This document shows positions 1 through 34,300 of a DNA stretch of 64,000 nucleotides, piece after piece. Each line of letters opens with the position of its first letter. Positions within the stretch are counted from its first letter, which is position 1. Under the pieces are notes generated by a model. That model saw only the letters and a program-made list of their open reading frames with translations, was not told where the DNA came from and did no database searches. The position numbers were made by a program, and so were the translations under genes. Origin of the DNA: Antedon mediterranea. Its lineage: Eukaryota; Echinodermata; Crinoidea; Comatulida; Antedonidae. The stretch covers positions 29,066,001-29,130,000 of the forward strand of contig NC_092674.1 of NCBI RefSeq assembly GCF_964355755.1. The letters are read 5' to 3'.

Positions 1-402
1 ATAATACAATCTGATGTTTTTCTGTAAATACATTATCAAAATTTCCTTTGCGAAGAAAATTTTGTATTAACTTTTTTTCTTTTTGTTTTATTTCTAAATT
101 AAATAATCAGAATGTCTAAATAAAGTATTCATGTCAAAAATATCGATTAAAATGGAATGTGAATTGAATTTAACACGGCAAAGTAAAATACTCAGCGTCA
201 ATATAAATTCATGGAGCATTTCTGTAAAAGAATTAAATTAGGAAATAACACCAACACATATCAAGGCTTAAGTTCAATGTGAACAGACTAATATATAATA
301 CACACTAACGATATAATACACACTAAATAAATGAATTAATATTTACATCATGGACGGATATTATTTTATGCTAGAACCTAGGCTTAATAACTTAATGTCA
401 TA

Positions 403-574
403 AGCTCTATCTACACTATCAAATTAGTGACAAAAAATGTGTGGTGTGCCCAAATATGATAGTAATATGCCCAAATATGATATGATGTCACATAAAGCCT
501 AATAGTGTAGACAGAATACATTATCAACATTTCCTTTGTGGGCGAATTTTAAAAAGTGAAGTGTAGACAGAGCT
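403..574. mobile_element. Family A foldback MITE, degenerate copy
   Basis: It begins AGCTCTATCTACACTATC and ends GTGTAGACAGAGCT, with the typical core words GTGTGCCCAAATATGATAG and GATGTCACATAAAG. A small duplication of the right arm gives two GTGTAGACAGA sites. Confidence 0.6.
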
Positions 575-1980
575 TTACACAGTAGTACAGTAGAACCAGA
601 ACAACAAATAAGTTATTACTCATGAAGATAAAAAAATTGAATCATCCATCTCAATATTTGGAGTAATTTTTATACTGTTAATTACCTTATAATGGAAACA
701 TTAGACGTATCTGACTTTGTTGAGAAAATATAGCTCCTCGGACATCTCACTGTTTCCATACGAGCATACTAGGAATGATTGTAAGCATCCATTCAAATAC
801 GCTTTTTATTTTTAAATTTATACTTTTACCCCTTGCAATTGGTGAATGAAAACGGGGCTATCCAATTAAAATTAATCAAATATTTGGTCTTTTTTATGAC
901 ATTGTTCAGTCTCGTCCCCAACATCTACTCTTCTGTTTCATGTGATGACAAACAATTTTGCTTTAGCAGAATTTCTTTAATCACTATTTTACTGTTAGGT
1001 TTTTTGAAAAACCTCTTAAATCAAGATGCTTATTATTACTTCTAGCAATGTGAAGTTAACTTAGGCTATAACCTTGCGATTATGTACAATGGGTAGTTAT
1101 TCATCCTTCATTCAATGCAGTACTTCAATAAAATTGTCAAAAATTATTTTTATAACTAAGTGCAATACAGTTGAGTAATTAACTACAGCAAATTGCATTT
1201 CCATTAGGCAACTCGTTTAGATGTGAACAAAAATACAATATCTTTTGACATATATTGACATCAAACTAATTGATGCATTTATGATAAAAAAAAATTGTAA
1301 AATTATATCATAAAAAATGGTGTTTCCATGGATATTAACATTATTGCATAATTACATAAACTGTTGTTTGTACATTAGGTACAGGAGAAATATTACTAAC
1401 ATTTTTAAGAAATACAGTGCGTCAGAGAGATAACAGTAATTGCAATTTATCACAAGATAATGTCTCTAGGGTAAATAATATCTAATATGTATATTTCAAG
1501 GAGTAAAGTACATCAGAGAGTACTGTAAGCAAGTATTATGGATGTGTTTTTCATGCAATAAACTGTAAATTCTCCCATTTCTTGTCTTTATTCAAGTTTT
1601 ATTATAATATATTAAGATGTATTGTCCTCAAAAAATGAAGATTAAAAAAATCATAATTTCAATAATAGGCCATTTTGCCGTTTTAATAAAATTATTTACT
1701 TCCGTAGAAAAACAGAAAGAAGACCAATAATGATTCACTTATAAATGGATAAAATAAACGGTTAAATTTAACTGCAAAATATATTGTCTGACAATGCAGT
1801 GACTATTTTTTCAGGTAAATAATTTTGTTTAATCCAATTTATAGTCAATGCAAATAACTATTATTTGACATTAAAATGGCATATTAAAAAAAAAGGAAAA
1901 ATAGATAAAAAAATAAAGATAAATGAATGTGAATTGTGGCATTGCAGGTTGGTTAACATGTATGGTGAGGAATCACAGGG

Positions 1981-2088
1981 TAGTAGTAGTAGTAGTAGTA
2001 GAATTAGTAGTACTGTAGTAGTAGTAGTAGTAGTAGTAGTAATAGGATTAGTAGTAGTAGGATTAGTAGTAGTAGTATTAGTAGGATT
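1981..2088 (+). repeat. GTA trinucleotide microsatellite
   Basis: An interrupted run of AGT/GTA triplets, broken by ATTAG words. Its open frame only reads poly-Ser and poly-Val. Confidence 0.9.
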
Positions 2089-3080
2089 TTATCATGGGCT
2101 AAAACAAATTGTCAAATAAAATGTAACATTAACATCATAATTAAACTTTCTAATTCAAACAGTGTAGAATATATGATAATTCACTGTAATTAGCGACTAA
2201 TAGGTGTGTTTATACTAAGTTTTTCTGATACGCAATTTGTTCATCCTGCCTTGTGGGTAATATTGATGATTTTAATGACTTTCCAATACTAACCTCATCT
2301 GAAAATGCAATTTCATCTACGGTAATGAGCGAGAGGCAATATAGGCCATCAAAATACCAACTTTGACATTTACAAACACAGTGAAAATCGTAGATATTGT
2401 CTATTACCTTTTATCTCATAAAACAATTCATAGTATGTACACATAAGCATTCTTAGTAACTTTACATCTACATACAATGCTATGGTTGCATTTAAATTTA
2501 ATTTTTATGCATAAATTTTATATATTTTTTTTATTATTAACACACATATCATTGGTGGATCCCGAAATGTGAAATAGGATCATGAATTTAGCGGTTTTTG
2601 TTTTAATTTTGGTATAAATTCAGAAACACAGGCTCAATTTTCTTATTTCTCAATATTTCTGAGAGTTTATACTTTGGACATTATTAACACACAACATCAG
2701 TGATGGACATAGGGGTTTTTTTTTTTGTATCAATTCAGAAACATACTGTTAAGTTCTTTTAAACAATATTTCTATCTACAATTTAGATTTTGTAAAATAA
2801 GGCAAGATTTTAGATTACAAATAATATACAAGTATCTGTATAATTTTCAAGGTTAATAACATACTGTACGTATTGCTCACATATTTTTCATAATCTATCA
2901 AGATGAAAGTAACAAAAACAACATCACACTGAACATCCATCTCATTCATACGTCTTCACTACACTAAATCACAGATTAATTTCAAATAAGGCAAGGCTGC
3001 AAATTACAAATTAGCATACTTGTCAATGTCAATAGGATTTTGTGTTAAATCTCTGCTTTAATAACATTATATTACCGTGT

Positions 3081-3450
3081 TTATTCAAATAAACGTCGCA
3101 CTTTGATTATTCCCTCATATAACATCATTTTAAAATAAACGCCCCCCCCCCTTCAAATAAACGCCCCAGGGCCTTTATTTATTTCCTCGAATAAACACCC
3201 GGCACATGCATACACAATATTTTCTATTTGAAGTAGAATTCATTGATTGACATGATCTACAATTTGGTAAGAATTTTGATACAACTGTATTTTATCACTT
3301 TTCAATATTAATTGTGTTTAATATCTAGGAGGGTATTCATTTGATATACATGTTTCCATATTACACCCAAAAAAATAAACTCCTCCTTGAATAAATGGCC
3401 CCTAAAAACACTCCTGAACAATAAACGGCCCGTGGTGTTGATTCAAATAA
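3081..3450. mobile_element. MITE-like repeat with AATAAACG words
   Basis: The left end reads TTATTCAAATAAACGTCGC and the right end, reversed, TTATTTGAATCAACACCACG. Several AATAAACGCCCC words lie inside. It sits just downstream of the NEK1 stop and supplies many AATAAA-like words on both strands. Confidence 0.45.
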
Positions 3451-3641
3451 GTATGTTATTCACAAATTTAACTTGCTTGATCGATCAAGATGCACCGAGG
3501 TGACAAGAAGGATGATTGAGATCTCTTGAAGCATGTTTTCACTCATCAGCTTCCAATTTCTTTCATTTGTCTGTGTTGCAATTAGAATTACAAGCTGAAG
3601 GCTACAAATTAGTAGAATATTTTGCTCATATATATCGACTT

Positions 3642-25499
<21,858 letters not shown>

Positions 25500-26171
25500 T
25501 GTTTCTGAAATGCAATAACAATTAATAATTTTTAAAAATTGTGTATTGGAATGGAAATGGATTGAATTTTTATTATTAATAATAAAATATTATTAATATT
25601 AATAAATTATTATTCTTACTAGGGCCTAGGTAAGCCTACCTATTATTTATATTAATAATATATAGGCCTAGACCTACCAATATTTATTTTTTTATTTGAC
25701 TGGTTTTATTTAGTTAAGATTACAATGATAGGAAAATAATAAAAGGAGGAAATGAAAAAACCAAAAACACAATAAATTAACAAATAATACGTTAGTTAGG
25801 CCTAGGCCTAATTATTTTTTTTATAAATATGCCTATAGTATAGGCCTAGGTAGGCAGGCCTAACTAATTAAATACAATTTTATTTCTATTTATCAACATT
25901 ATTATTACTAGTAATTACTAGGCCTAATAATTGTTGTAATTAGGCTAGTAGGCCTACTAGCGCCTACTTTAAGTATTTTTGAATTTAAAAAATAGTTTTA
26001 ACTGAAGATCTGGGGGACCGACACCTCCTCTCTCAAATCATTTTCATCTCTAATCCTTCGGAGAGGGAGGCCTGCGTTGCCAACGACGCTTCTGATTTTA
26101 TAATAAACACCTACAAACTACACGTAATATTATATAACTACTGTTGTTATTCATCAATAACTGTTGCTTAC

Positions 26172-26290
26172 CTTACATAAGCTAATTTCTTTAATGAATA
26201 CACAATTTAAATGGATACAAAATATATATTTCAACTTTTAAATGAGCTCGGTCAAAACGAATCTTAGATACCGTTGACCGCCATCTTTTT
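26172..26290 (-). promoter_or_regulatory. NEK1: NEK1 5' UTR exon (probable)
   Basis: The first coding exon of NEK1 starts at a splice acceptor (25505/25506), so an upstream non-coding exon must exist. The minus strand has a good donor, AAG followed by GTAAGC, at 26171/26170, just before the divergent NDUFA2 gene. The exon's far end, near 26290, is a guess placed before the intergenic gap. Confidence 0.5.
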
Positions 26291-26584
26291 TATCGGTTGT
26301 TGGAAAATTGAATTCTGGGTAAATTGAGTTGACTGTAAAGCATGAAACTCTAAAGAATGATCTGATAATTTGTACAGTGTAGTTCATTTTAAATCTCTTC
26401 TATGTGATGTACAGTATGTCACAATATTTATCAATGTTAAAAATTAAATTTATTAAAAAAATTAATAAAAAATGGGTTAACAATAATTAATGTAAAAGCA
26501 CTGAGTTTATGTACTTAAAACTAAAGATCGTGTGGTACCGTTATTCCATGTGTTATGTTATGCAACTAACTAAGCAAAATTAAA
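26291..26584. promoter_or_regulatory. Divergent NEK1/NDUFA2 promoter interval
   Basis: This gap of about 0.3 kb separates the probable NEK1 5' UTR exon (minus) from the NDUFA2 start codon (plus). I see no clear TATA box and no other gene, so both transcripts probably start from this shared stretch. That is inferred from layout only. Confidence 0.5.
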
Positions 26585-27346
26585 ATGGCTTCCTCCGTAG
26601 GAGTACGAAAGTTACCGCAGTATCTGAAAGAAATTCGAATTCTTTTATGTCAACGATCATCTTCTAGCCAAGGTGTAAGGTAATCCCAATATATTGTTTA
26701 ACTTGATTGATGAAATTTTAATAAATTATGTAAATACAAATCATTAGTGTCTAGCCTAGGCCTGCGTCAACGTGTCTGCATGCAGCAAGCAACAGCGGAG
26801 ACTGAGTGCTGACCTGGACAATTTGTTAGAGCACCCACTTATTTGTGAGGCCTAGCTTAGGAGTGTTGTGATTGGTTAATGTCTTATATTTATTCTTTCT
26901 TTTAGGAGAGGGTTAGGTAGTAGTATGTCTTTTAACACCTATTTTTTTATAATAATAAATATTTTTTTACTGTTTCAGAGACTGGGTTGAGAAATGTTAT
27001 GTTGACCTGAAAAAGCAAAATCCAACTTTTCCCATTCGTGTTCGAGAATGTAGCGGAATCCAACCAAAGATGTATGCAAGATATGGTAAGCTGTGTAACT
27101 GCACAACAAATAAAGAAATATGTTGTAATTAGCTGTGGGTAACCCTGTGCTTGGTTGCATGCAAAAATATAGTAAACATATTTTTATATACTACAGGTAT
27201 ATATATTTTAGTGCATAATATGATTATATTTAGATTTTTTTTCAATTTCAGATTTTGGAAAGGAAAGCTGTGCTGACCTGGAGAACATGAACAGCCAACA
27301 GGTCAATGAAACACTTTACAAGTTTGCCGACTCTAAACCACAATGA
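26585..27346 (+). CDS. NDUFA2: NDUFA2, complex I accessory subunit (3 exons)
   Basis: The exons are 26585-26679, 26979-27085 and 27252-27346, with consistent phases 2 and 1. They give 98 residues; the human subunit has 99. The family is a thioredoxin-fold accessory subunit of mitochondrial NADH:ubiquinone oxidoreductase (the B8/MRP-L51-like fold). Motifs seen are [20 protein letters not shown] and [17 protein letters not shown], and the two family cysteines (in LCQRS and RECSG) are kept. The ATG in AAAATGG is the only sensible start. Candidate polyadenylation signals AATAAA follow at about 27355 and 27437. The gene is divergent from NEK1. Confidence 0.95.
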
Positions 27347-28275
27347 GATGAACACAAAATAAATTGTACAAAAATGTTTATATAGTGAATATGGTTTATA
27401 AAGACTTTGAAGTTGTGTGTACAGCCAGTTTAGTCCCACAATAAAAAGACAAAAACTTTATTAAAGTGGATTCTGCCAGCAGAGAAATAAACTAGTAACA
27501 TAATAACATTAGTTAATTATTGATGTTTTTGTTATGTTGATACAAATAGTGAAATAAATATTGGAATTTAAATTAATCATTTGTTGTTTATATAGTTACA
27601 CACTCACACAGATTCTTTAATTAATGAAAATCACTGATATTAATAATTATTTTGTGTTGTTAATAAATTCAGTATTGTTCAATTGGAAGCAAATTTACTG
27701 AACAAAGGAGTTTATTACGGTAAAGGGTTGACGACTAAACCGAAAAGAAAAACTGTTGTTAGCACAACCAATTTGCTTATGGCTTAAAAAATGTTAAAAC
27801 CGTTGACCAGACGTTGTTCTAAAATTTTAGGTATCCCCGGCGATGTAAACAAAGTTTCTAGCATTGGGTTATTATATTAATTACCTTGAATTACCTTGAA
27901 ATTAAGGCTAAAGCAAAATTGCTTATTCGCCTCTCTGGAATTACAAATCTCTTACATACGGCTGAAACTTGATCAATGATGAAATGATGATCAATGACAC
28001 TTTTTTAAACGATCTAATTAATTAATCTAAACCGATATCTGTGCTTTTGATGCCTATTCTCCTCTCCTCCACTTCTCTGACTCTTGGAAAATGGTGTCTG
28101 CTGCCCTCTACTTTACAAACTTATTTTTGGCACCTTGCGCGGCGCTGAGTGTGACAACGATCTTTCTATAAGTTTTTGCAATCAACAAAAAAACCGCAAC
28201 CTAATTTTATCCGCAACCAACCTACTTTTGGGTGCAGTGTAACCTAATTCAAATAAATGTGAATAATAGGAAATT
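27347..28275. other. NDUFA2 3' flank and MFSD8 promoter side
   Basis: No coding region is seen apart from the NDUFA2 3' UTR. The last part (28050-28275) precedes the MFSD8 first exon and would hold its promoter; I see no clear core element. Confidence 0.4.
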
Positions 28276-28322
28276 ATGGAAAAGACAAATGAACGAACAA
28301 GACTGCTTTCCGGTGTAAATAG
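28276..28322 (+). CDS. MFSD8: MFSD8 first coding exon with dileucine signal
   Basis: The exon reads [15 protein letters not shown] and ends AG before GTAAGT, in phase 2. That is exactly the phase needed by the MFSD8 exon at 36281. Human MFSD8 also starts with a short polar tail that holds a dileucine signal. The choice implies an intron of about 8 kb. Confidence 0.7.
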
Positions 28323-31300
28323 GTAAGTATTTGCCTAACAAATCTACATTATACTAATAGAGCTAGGCCTAGGCTAGACCAGGTTCAGGACTAACTTAAT
28401 TAGGGCTAAGCCTAAGAAAGTACATACTCTGGCCCCTACCCTAGCTAGTAGGCAGCAGGCCTAGTACTATTAGTAGGCTAGTAGTATTAGTAGGCCGGGT
28501 AGGACTAGCCTAGTTGGTAGTAGTAGGCTAGAGGACAGTGTAGTACTATAAATAGTATTCTGCGTTTTTTTCTATGCTTGTTTTTGTTTTTATGTAATTT
28601 ATGCTTTTTGTATTATTGTTTTTATTTTTCTGGATAATAAATGAATATGAATAGTAATCTACAGTGAGTAGTACTTCATAGACTACTAAAGTAGGCGTAC
28701 TAGTAGCAGTCGAGACGTAGTTTAGTTTTAAATGTGGGTTATTTATTAATTATAACAAATTTGTTATTATTTACAAAATTTTAATCATTTTTGCTGTGGC
28801 TAAATGTTGATTAAGGGTTACATCCATAGATAGTGCAATGGCAATCCAACAAGAATATTAATTATAATTATATCTATGACTGAGAAGATCGTGACTCTCT
28901 GGTGACCGACCCTTCATACAACAATCTCTAGTAGGCAATGGGGTAGAAAAGATGATGGTGAGTAAAGCCGTACTCAAAAGATCAATCGTCTGCAAGACTA
29001 CATTTCCAACTTTTTTGACTTTATAAAACTAAGAAATAACTAAAGAATAATAATTAATTATTTTATCACATGTGCTAAAATAAAAAATCCTTATCAATAA
29101 TCTGTAATTGTATTGTAGTTTAATCAAATCCTAATTTTTCCAGGCCAGGTTTTGTAGCCAGACACTATTTAGAAAATCATAGTCACATATTACCCATCAT
29201 TTTATTATAGCATTGCAATAAAAGAATATTATTATTAAGTACATTATTATTATAATACGGTAAATCGAATGCATTATAGTACTGATTTAGTACACAATAA
29301 CATGTGATGCATGCATCCACCATGCAAATAGAGTCTGTCACGGGTTACAAACGTAATCAATAGATTACAGTAATAGGCTTTAGAATAGTACTTTGGCCTG
29401 TAAATGTTATCAGTCATGGATTAGTTAGATCTATGTATATGAAGAAGCTGGATCAACACACTTTAGAGGGGTGTCAGGAGTGGATCCAGCGCGCACCCCC
29501 CCCCCCCCCCATATTGACAGCTCGAATGAAATTATGAACTACTTAAATATGTTTTATTTTAGTGTTCCCCCGTGGCAAAAATCCTTGTGTTGGCCCATAT
29601 GTCCATTGTCATGTCATTGTTGTTTAATAATAGAATGTTGTTGCTGTTGTTGATAATAATAGTAATACTAATAGTTTATTCTTATACACTTAGCTGATAT
29701 AAGCAAGCTCTCAAGCGCTGTACATAAATTAAAATAGACGATGGCAATTATTAAAATTTATTAAAGCTTGTTTGAAAAGGAAAGATTTCAACTGGGTCTT
29801 GAAAGAGTTTAGAGTACAGTAGCACACTGTCTGATTGAAATTGGTAAGAAATTCCACAGAGTTGGAGCTGCCACAGCAAAACCTCTTCCAATTTCACCAT
29901 ATGTAGTAATCATGTCCTAGTCTTAGGAACTACTAGCAGACATATGGCCACCTGATCTAAGAGATCTAGTAGGCTGGTAAATATGCACAAGCTTTAGATA
30001 GATAGATTGTCGCCAAAGTGTGATACAGTATATGCCTTGTATGCAAGGATTAAGACCTTGTACTGTACGTAAGTAATATCAGTTGACATTTTCTATGATT
30101 CACTTGCTTCCGTCATAGGTTTTGTCAAAATGTAAATAATTTTATTTGTAGTGTACATATGATCTATTTGTTATATTGCTTGTATTTATAATTGTATGTT
30201 TTTAAGCCTGTTAATTGTAGACTTGTGATTACTGAAGATGAATGAAATAAAATTAAAGAGTTATTTTGGACTAATGTACAGTACAGTAGTTTTTGGAAAT
30301 AACGGGTACTGTATGTGTATGAGACTTATAACTAATTTAATAATGGGTACTGTATGTGTATGAGACTTACTGTATAACTAATTTAATAATGGGTACTGTA
30401 TGTGTATGAGACTTATAACTAATTAGCAATTATACCCGCCCCAGGGCGGGTTTCAAAATTAGTTTACAGCCTTCTCAGTACATAACACCCGACGCCAGTA
30501 TCTGTCTATACTCGCCAACCTCCACCCCTCTTCAATAATACCCCATACTCTTTCTTAAAAACAAATTCTTCCCAGTGATGGACAAATTCAATTCAACCTA
30601 AGCTTCGAATTGAGAGGAGTATGCATAGCTACGATGGGTCTAATAATGGTTAAATGGTACGTTGTAAATTGTGTAAATGAATAGGTGTCATATTTGCTGA
30701 TAATTAAAATATGTAATTTAGATACTGCGGTCCCCCAGCCTTCTTTCTCCTTTCACCACCCCAGCCACCATCAACAAACCTTAACTCCTCCCCTGGACAG
30801 TTCAAATTTAGTAACTTTTCCTAGTACAATCCAATCATATAGGCTACTTCATTACGCTAGTATTTTCGCTCCTCCTCCCCTACTACACTACACCCCAGTA
30901 CAAATTATGTTATTATCACTCCCAACCCATAATCCCTCGGTGGCAGTTTTCAAATGTAGTTTAAAACATTCCAAATACAGTTTCGGTCATGGTGATAGGC
31001 CTACATCCCCACCCCAAACTCCCATCTGCTTCCCAGGGATGATTAAATACTTTAACATTTTCCAACCACAATTCTGGTGTAAGCAAAATCCCCTGAACCC
31101 AAACCCTATCTCCCAACCCCACTCTCCCACAATTGACGTTTTTTTCTTGGAGGATTGGTGATGTAGTTGAACACAGTAACAGTAAACATCATGTGTATGT
31201 TCACACAGGTATGGATGTCTGTAATGAGACAATCCAAGAGACCGATACATAGCTGGATAACAGTATAATTTGTTTGATAGCTTTTTTAACTTTTATTACA

Positions 31301-34300
31301 CCGTTCGGCGCTAAACCACAATTGTCATTCTATTTTTATTATATACTAGTATAAAATGCCACCACCATACATTCCTATATTTCTACTGTATAGTGCTGTA
31401 CTATAGACCGCAAACTTGTCTAAAAGCTAAATAAACACACATACAGTACCCAAAAAAAGGGGGTGTTTTATTTACTTTTAAATTAAGGTAATGTATGGCT
31501 GTATAAAACGTGTATACATTGCACTTATACAGTATTGTACTTTTATATACTAACTAGCAATTATACCCGCCCCAGGGCGGGTTTCAAAATGAGTTTAAAG
31601 CCTTCTCAGTACAAATTCTTTCGAGTGATGGACAAATTCAATTCAACCTAAGCTTCAAATTGAGAGGAGTATACATAGCTATGATGGGTCTAATAATGGT
31701 TGAAGTACGTTGTAAATTGTGTAAATGAATAGGTGTCATATTGGCTGATAACTAAAATATCTAATTTAGATACTGCGGTCCCCCAGCATTCTTTCTCCTT
31801 TCACCACCCCAGCCACAATCAACAAACCTTAACTCCTGTCCTGGACAGTTGAAATATAGTAACTTTTCCTAGTACAATTCCAATCATAAGGCTACTTCAT
31901 TACGCTGGTATTTTCGCTCCTCCTCCCCCTACAAACACACCCCAGATACACTGGGTGATGTGTTGAAGACGGTTCCAGTACAAATTATGTTATTATCACT
32001 CCCAACCCATAATCCCTCAGTGGCAGTTTTCAAATGTAAAACATTCCAAATACAGTTTCGGTCATGGTGATAGGCTAACACCCCCACCCCAAACTCCCAG
32101 GGATAATTAAATACTTTAACAATTTCCAACCACAATTCTGACCTAAGCAAAATCCACACTATCTCCTAGCCTAAGCAAAATCCCACTGTCTCCTGTACTC
32201 TATCTCCCAACGCCCCTCCCTCACAATGGGCGTTTTTTTCTTGGAGGAATGGTGATGTAGTTGAACACAGTAACAGTAAAGAACGTGTGTACGTTCACAC
32301 AGGAATGGATGTCTGTAATGAGACAATCCAGGAGGCCGGTACATAGCTGGATATGGTTAAAGTACTTTGGTAAATGTTTAATTGAATAGGTGTCATATTG
32401 GTTAATGAATAAAATATGTATATCTATATCTGTATTTCCCCAAACACCTTGCTGAGGATAATTCAAATACTGTAAAACTTTTGTAGTATAATTTTACAAT
32501 TCGATAGCCTACAACCCCGAGCCCTAGCAAAAAATGACATCACAAACCACCACACCACCCCCCCCCCCCCCCCCCCCCGCCCCCACCCCTCCCACAAAAA
32601 CCCCAGGATTCGGGGGAATTTCTTTAAATGTAGTTTAAAACCTTCCGGGTACAATTGCCATCATTTTGATACCCCATACGTATGGTTACGTGCAGAAACA
32701 GAAATTTGTATAACGAACAAATATCGAAAGTGGGGGTTTTGACCACATTTTGGTCCCTAACATGGATCCTAGGTTGCGGATGATGTTGAAATATAGCTTA
32801 GAACATTCTCGGTACAATTGCGGTCATTTTGATACCCCATATGTAAGATTACGTGCAGTAACAAAAATTTGTATAACGAACAAACAGACAAACAAACAAA
32901 CAAACAGACAGACAAACAGACAAACTCTCTCACTTATAATATAGATAATAGAGCTAAATTTGCTAACAGAAAGCGAGATTTTACAAGATCTTAATACAAA
33001 GGCACTTGACACTATTTGTGGTTTGTGAAGATTTCACTTTCAAGGATATTGCTTTGGTTTCATTGAGTTAGAAATCTTTTGATTCATTTAAATGTTTGTG
33101 CTTTATTCTTGTCGTGATTAACCCTCTTCCATTTTGTACATTTGAAATAATTTTTATAAAGATTGAAATTTAAAAAGTTTTTTTTTTTTGTAAAATAGAG
33201 TTTATGTCAGTAATACTTTAGGCATATAATTGTGTTTGATGTTGTGGTAGAATTATACTATTAGGCCAATAAATTCGTCACTCCATTATTTTTGTGGTAA
33301 TTATGTAAAAATATACCAAATGAATAATTTTAACGTGTCCATAAAAAAATATACTCATTAATTAAAGAGTAATCACTTAACTAATACATTCGTCACTTCG
33401 TGTGAAGATTATTTACCGCGTATCGCGTAACTAAGCGATATTCGACGTATTCGACTTCGTGTGAACAAGAATCTTACGCAATGACTATGAAATATGCGGT
33501 ATTCGCCGCGATTGCGTGGTAATGAATAGGCAGTCCCACGTAAACATCTTAGATAGAGCCCTAACGATAATAATATAAAGTAAACAAATTATTCTGTTAA
33601 AAATGCAAAAGAAAAATCACAAATCAGTTGCAAAATGTAATTTATAGTAGCCTAACTGATGCACAAACATCATTTTAGCTATTGTAAATAATGGAAAAAC
33701 GGAAACATGGTTCATTTAATTAAATTTAATTATTAATGTATACATTATTTGATCTCTACATAAGGCAAGGCAATGTTAGATAGTTAGAATAAACGTTTTT
33801 AATTCAATATTCCCTTAGTAGGCCCTACGGGAACAGTTAAAAGATAATTTAGACAGTCCATTGTACAATACGACTTTTTCAGCATATTAGGCCTACAATA
33901 ATTTAGCCATTCATGGCCAATATAGTATTTATTAAATAACTTTAAATGTGTTATCTGCCTTTTCTAATATCCGTATTAAAAGGCTAATTTAAATTATTTA
34001 CTAATTTAATGTGATACCGTAGCAATGTGGTCTTATTGTAGGGCATATCACAGGATAATGTGCAGACTACCCTATATAGTATACGATAGTATTTAGTATA
34101 GCCATGCCCCAAAGATATTTGGTGACCCACTGATTATAATAATTATATATACTGTAACAATCTAATTTAAAAAGCAAAAACAAAAAATATAAATACTCTA
34201 ACATCAAAATGTATGAATTGTTTGATAAAAATGTGTACACAGAAATGAAAGTTATTATCCTTAGTAGCATTACTCATTAACAATAGAGGTGAAATTTGAT

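Larger units (their letters stand above)
1..3641. other. 3' flank of NEK1, no gene recognised
   Basis: This AT-rich stretch must contain the NEK1 3' UTR and downstream DNA. I see a degenerate foldback MITE (403-574), a GTA microsatellite (1981-2088) and a MITE-like repeat (3081-3450). The open frames here are short, low in complexity and unlike any family I know. Confidence 0.6.

Noticed and set aside
1865-2119. 84-codon frame with poly-Val
   Set aside because: It reads through the GTA microsatellite.
30685-31161. 158-codon proline-rich open frame
   Set aside because: It lies inside a Helitron copy, has no domain, and the sister copy does not keep the frame.
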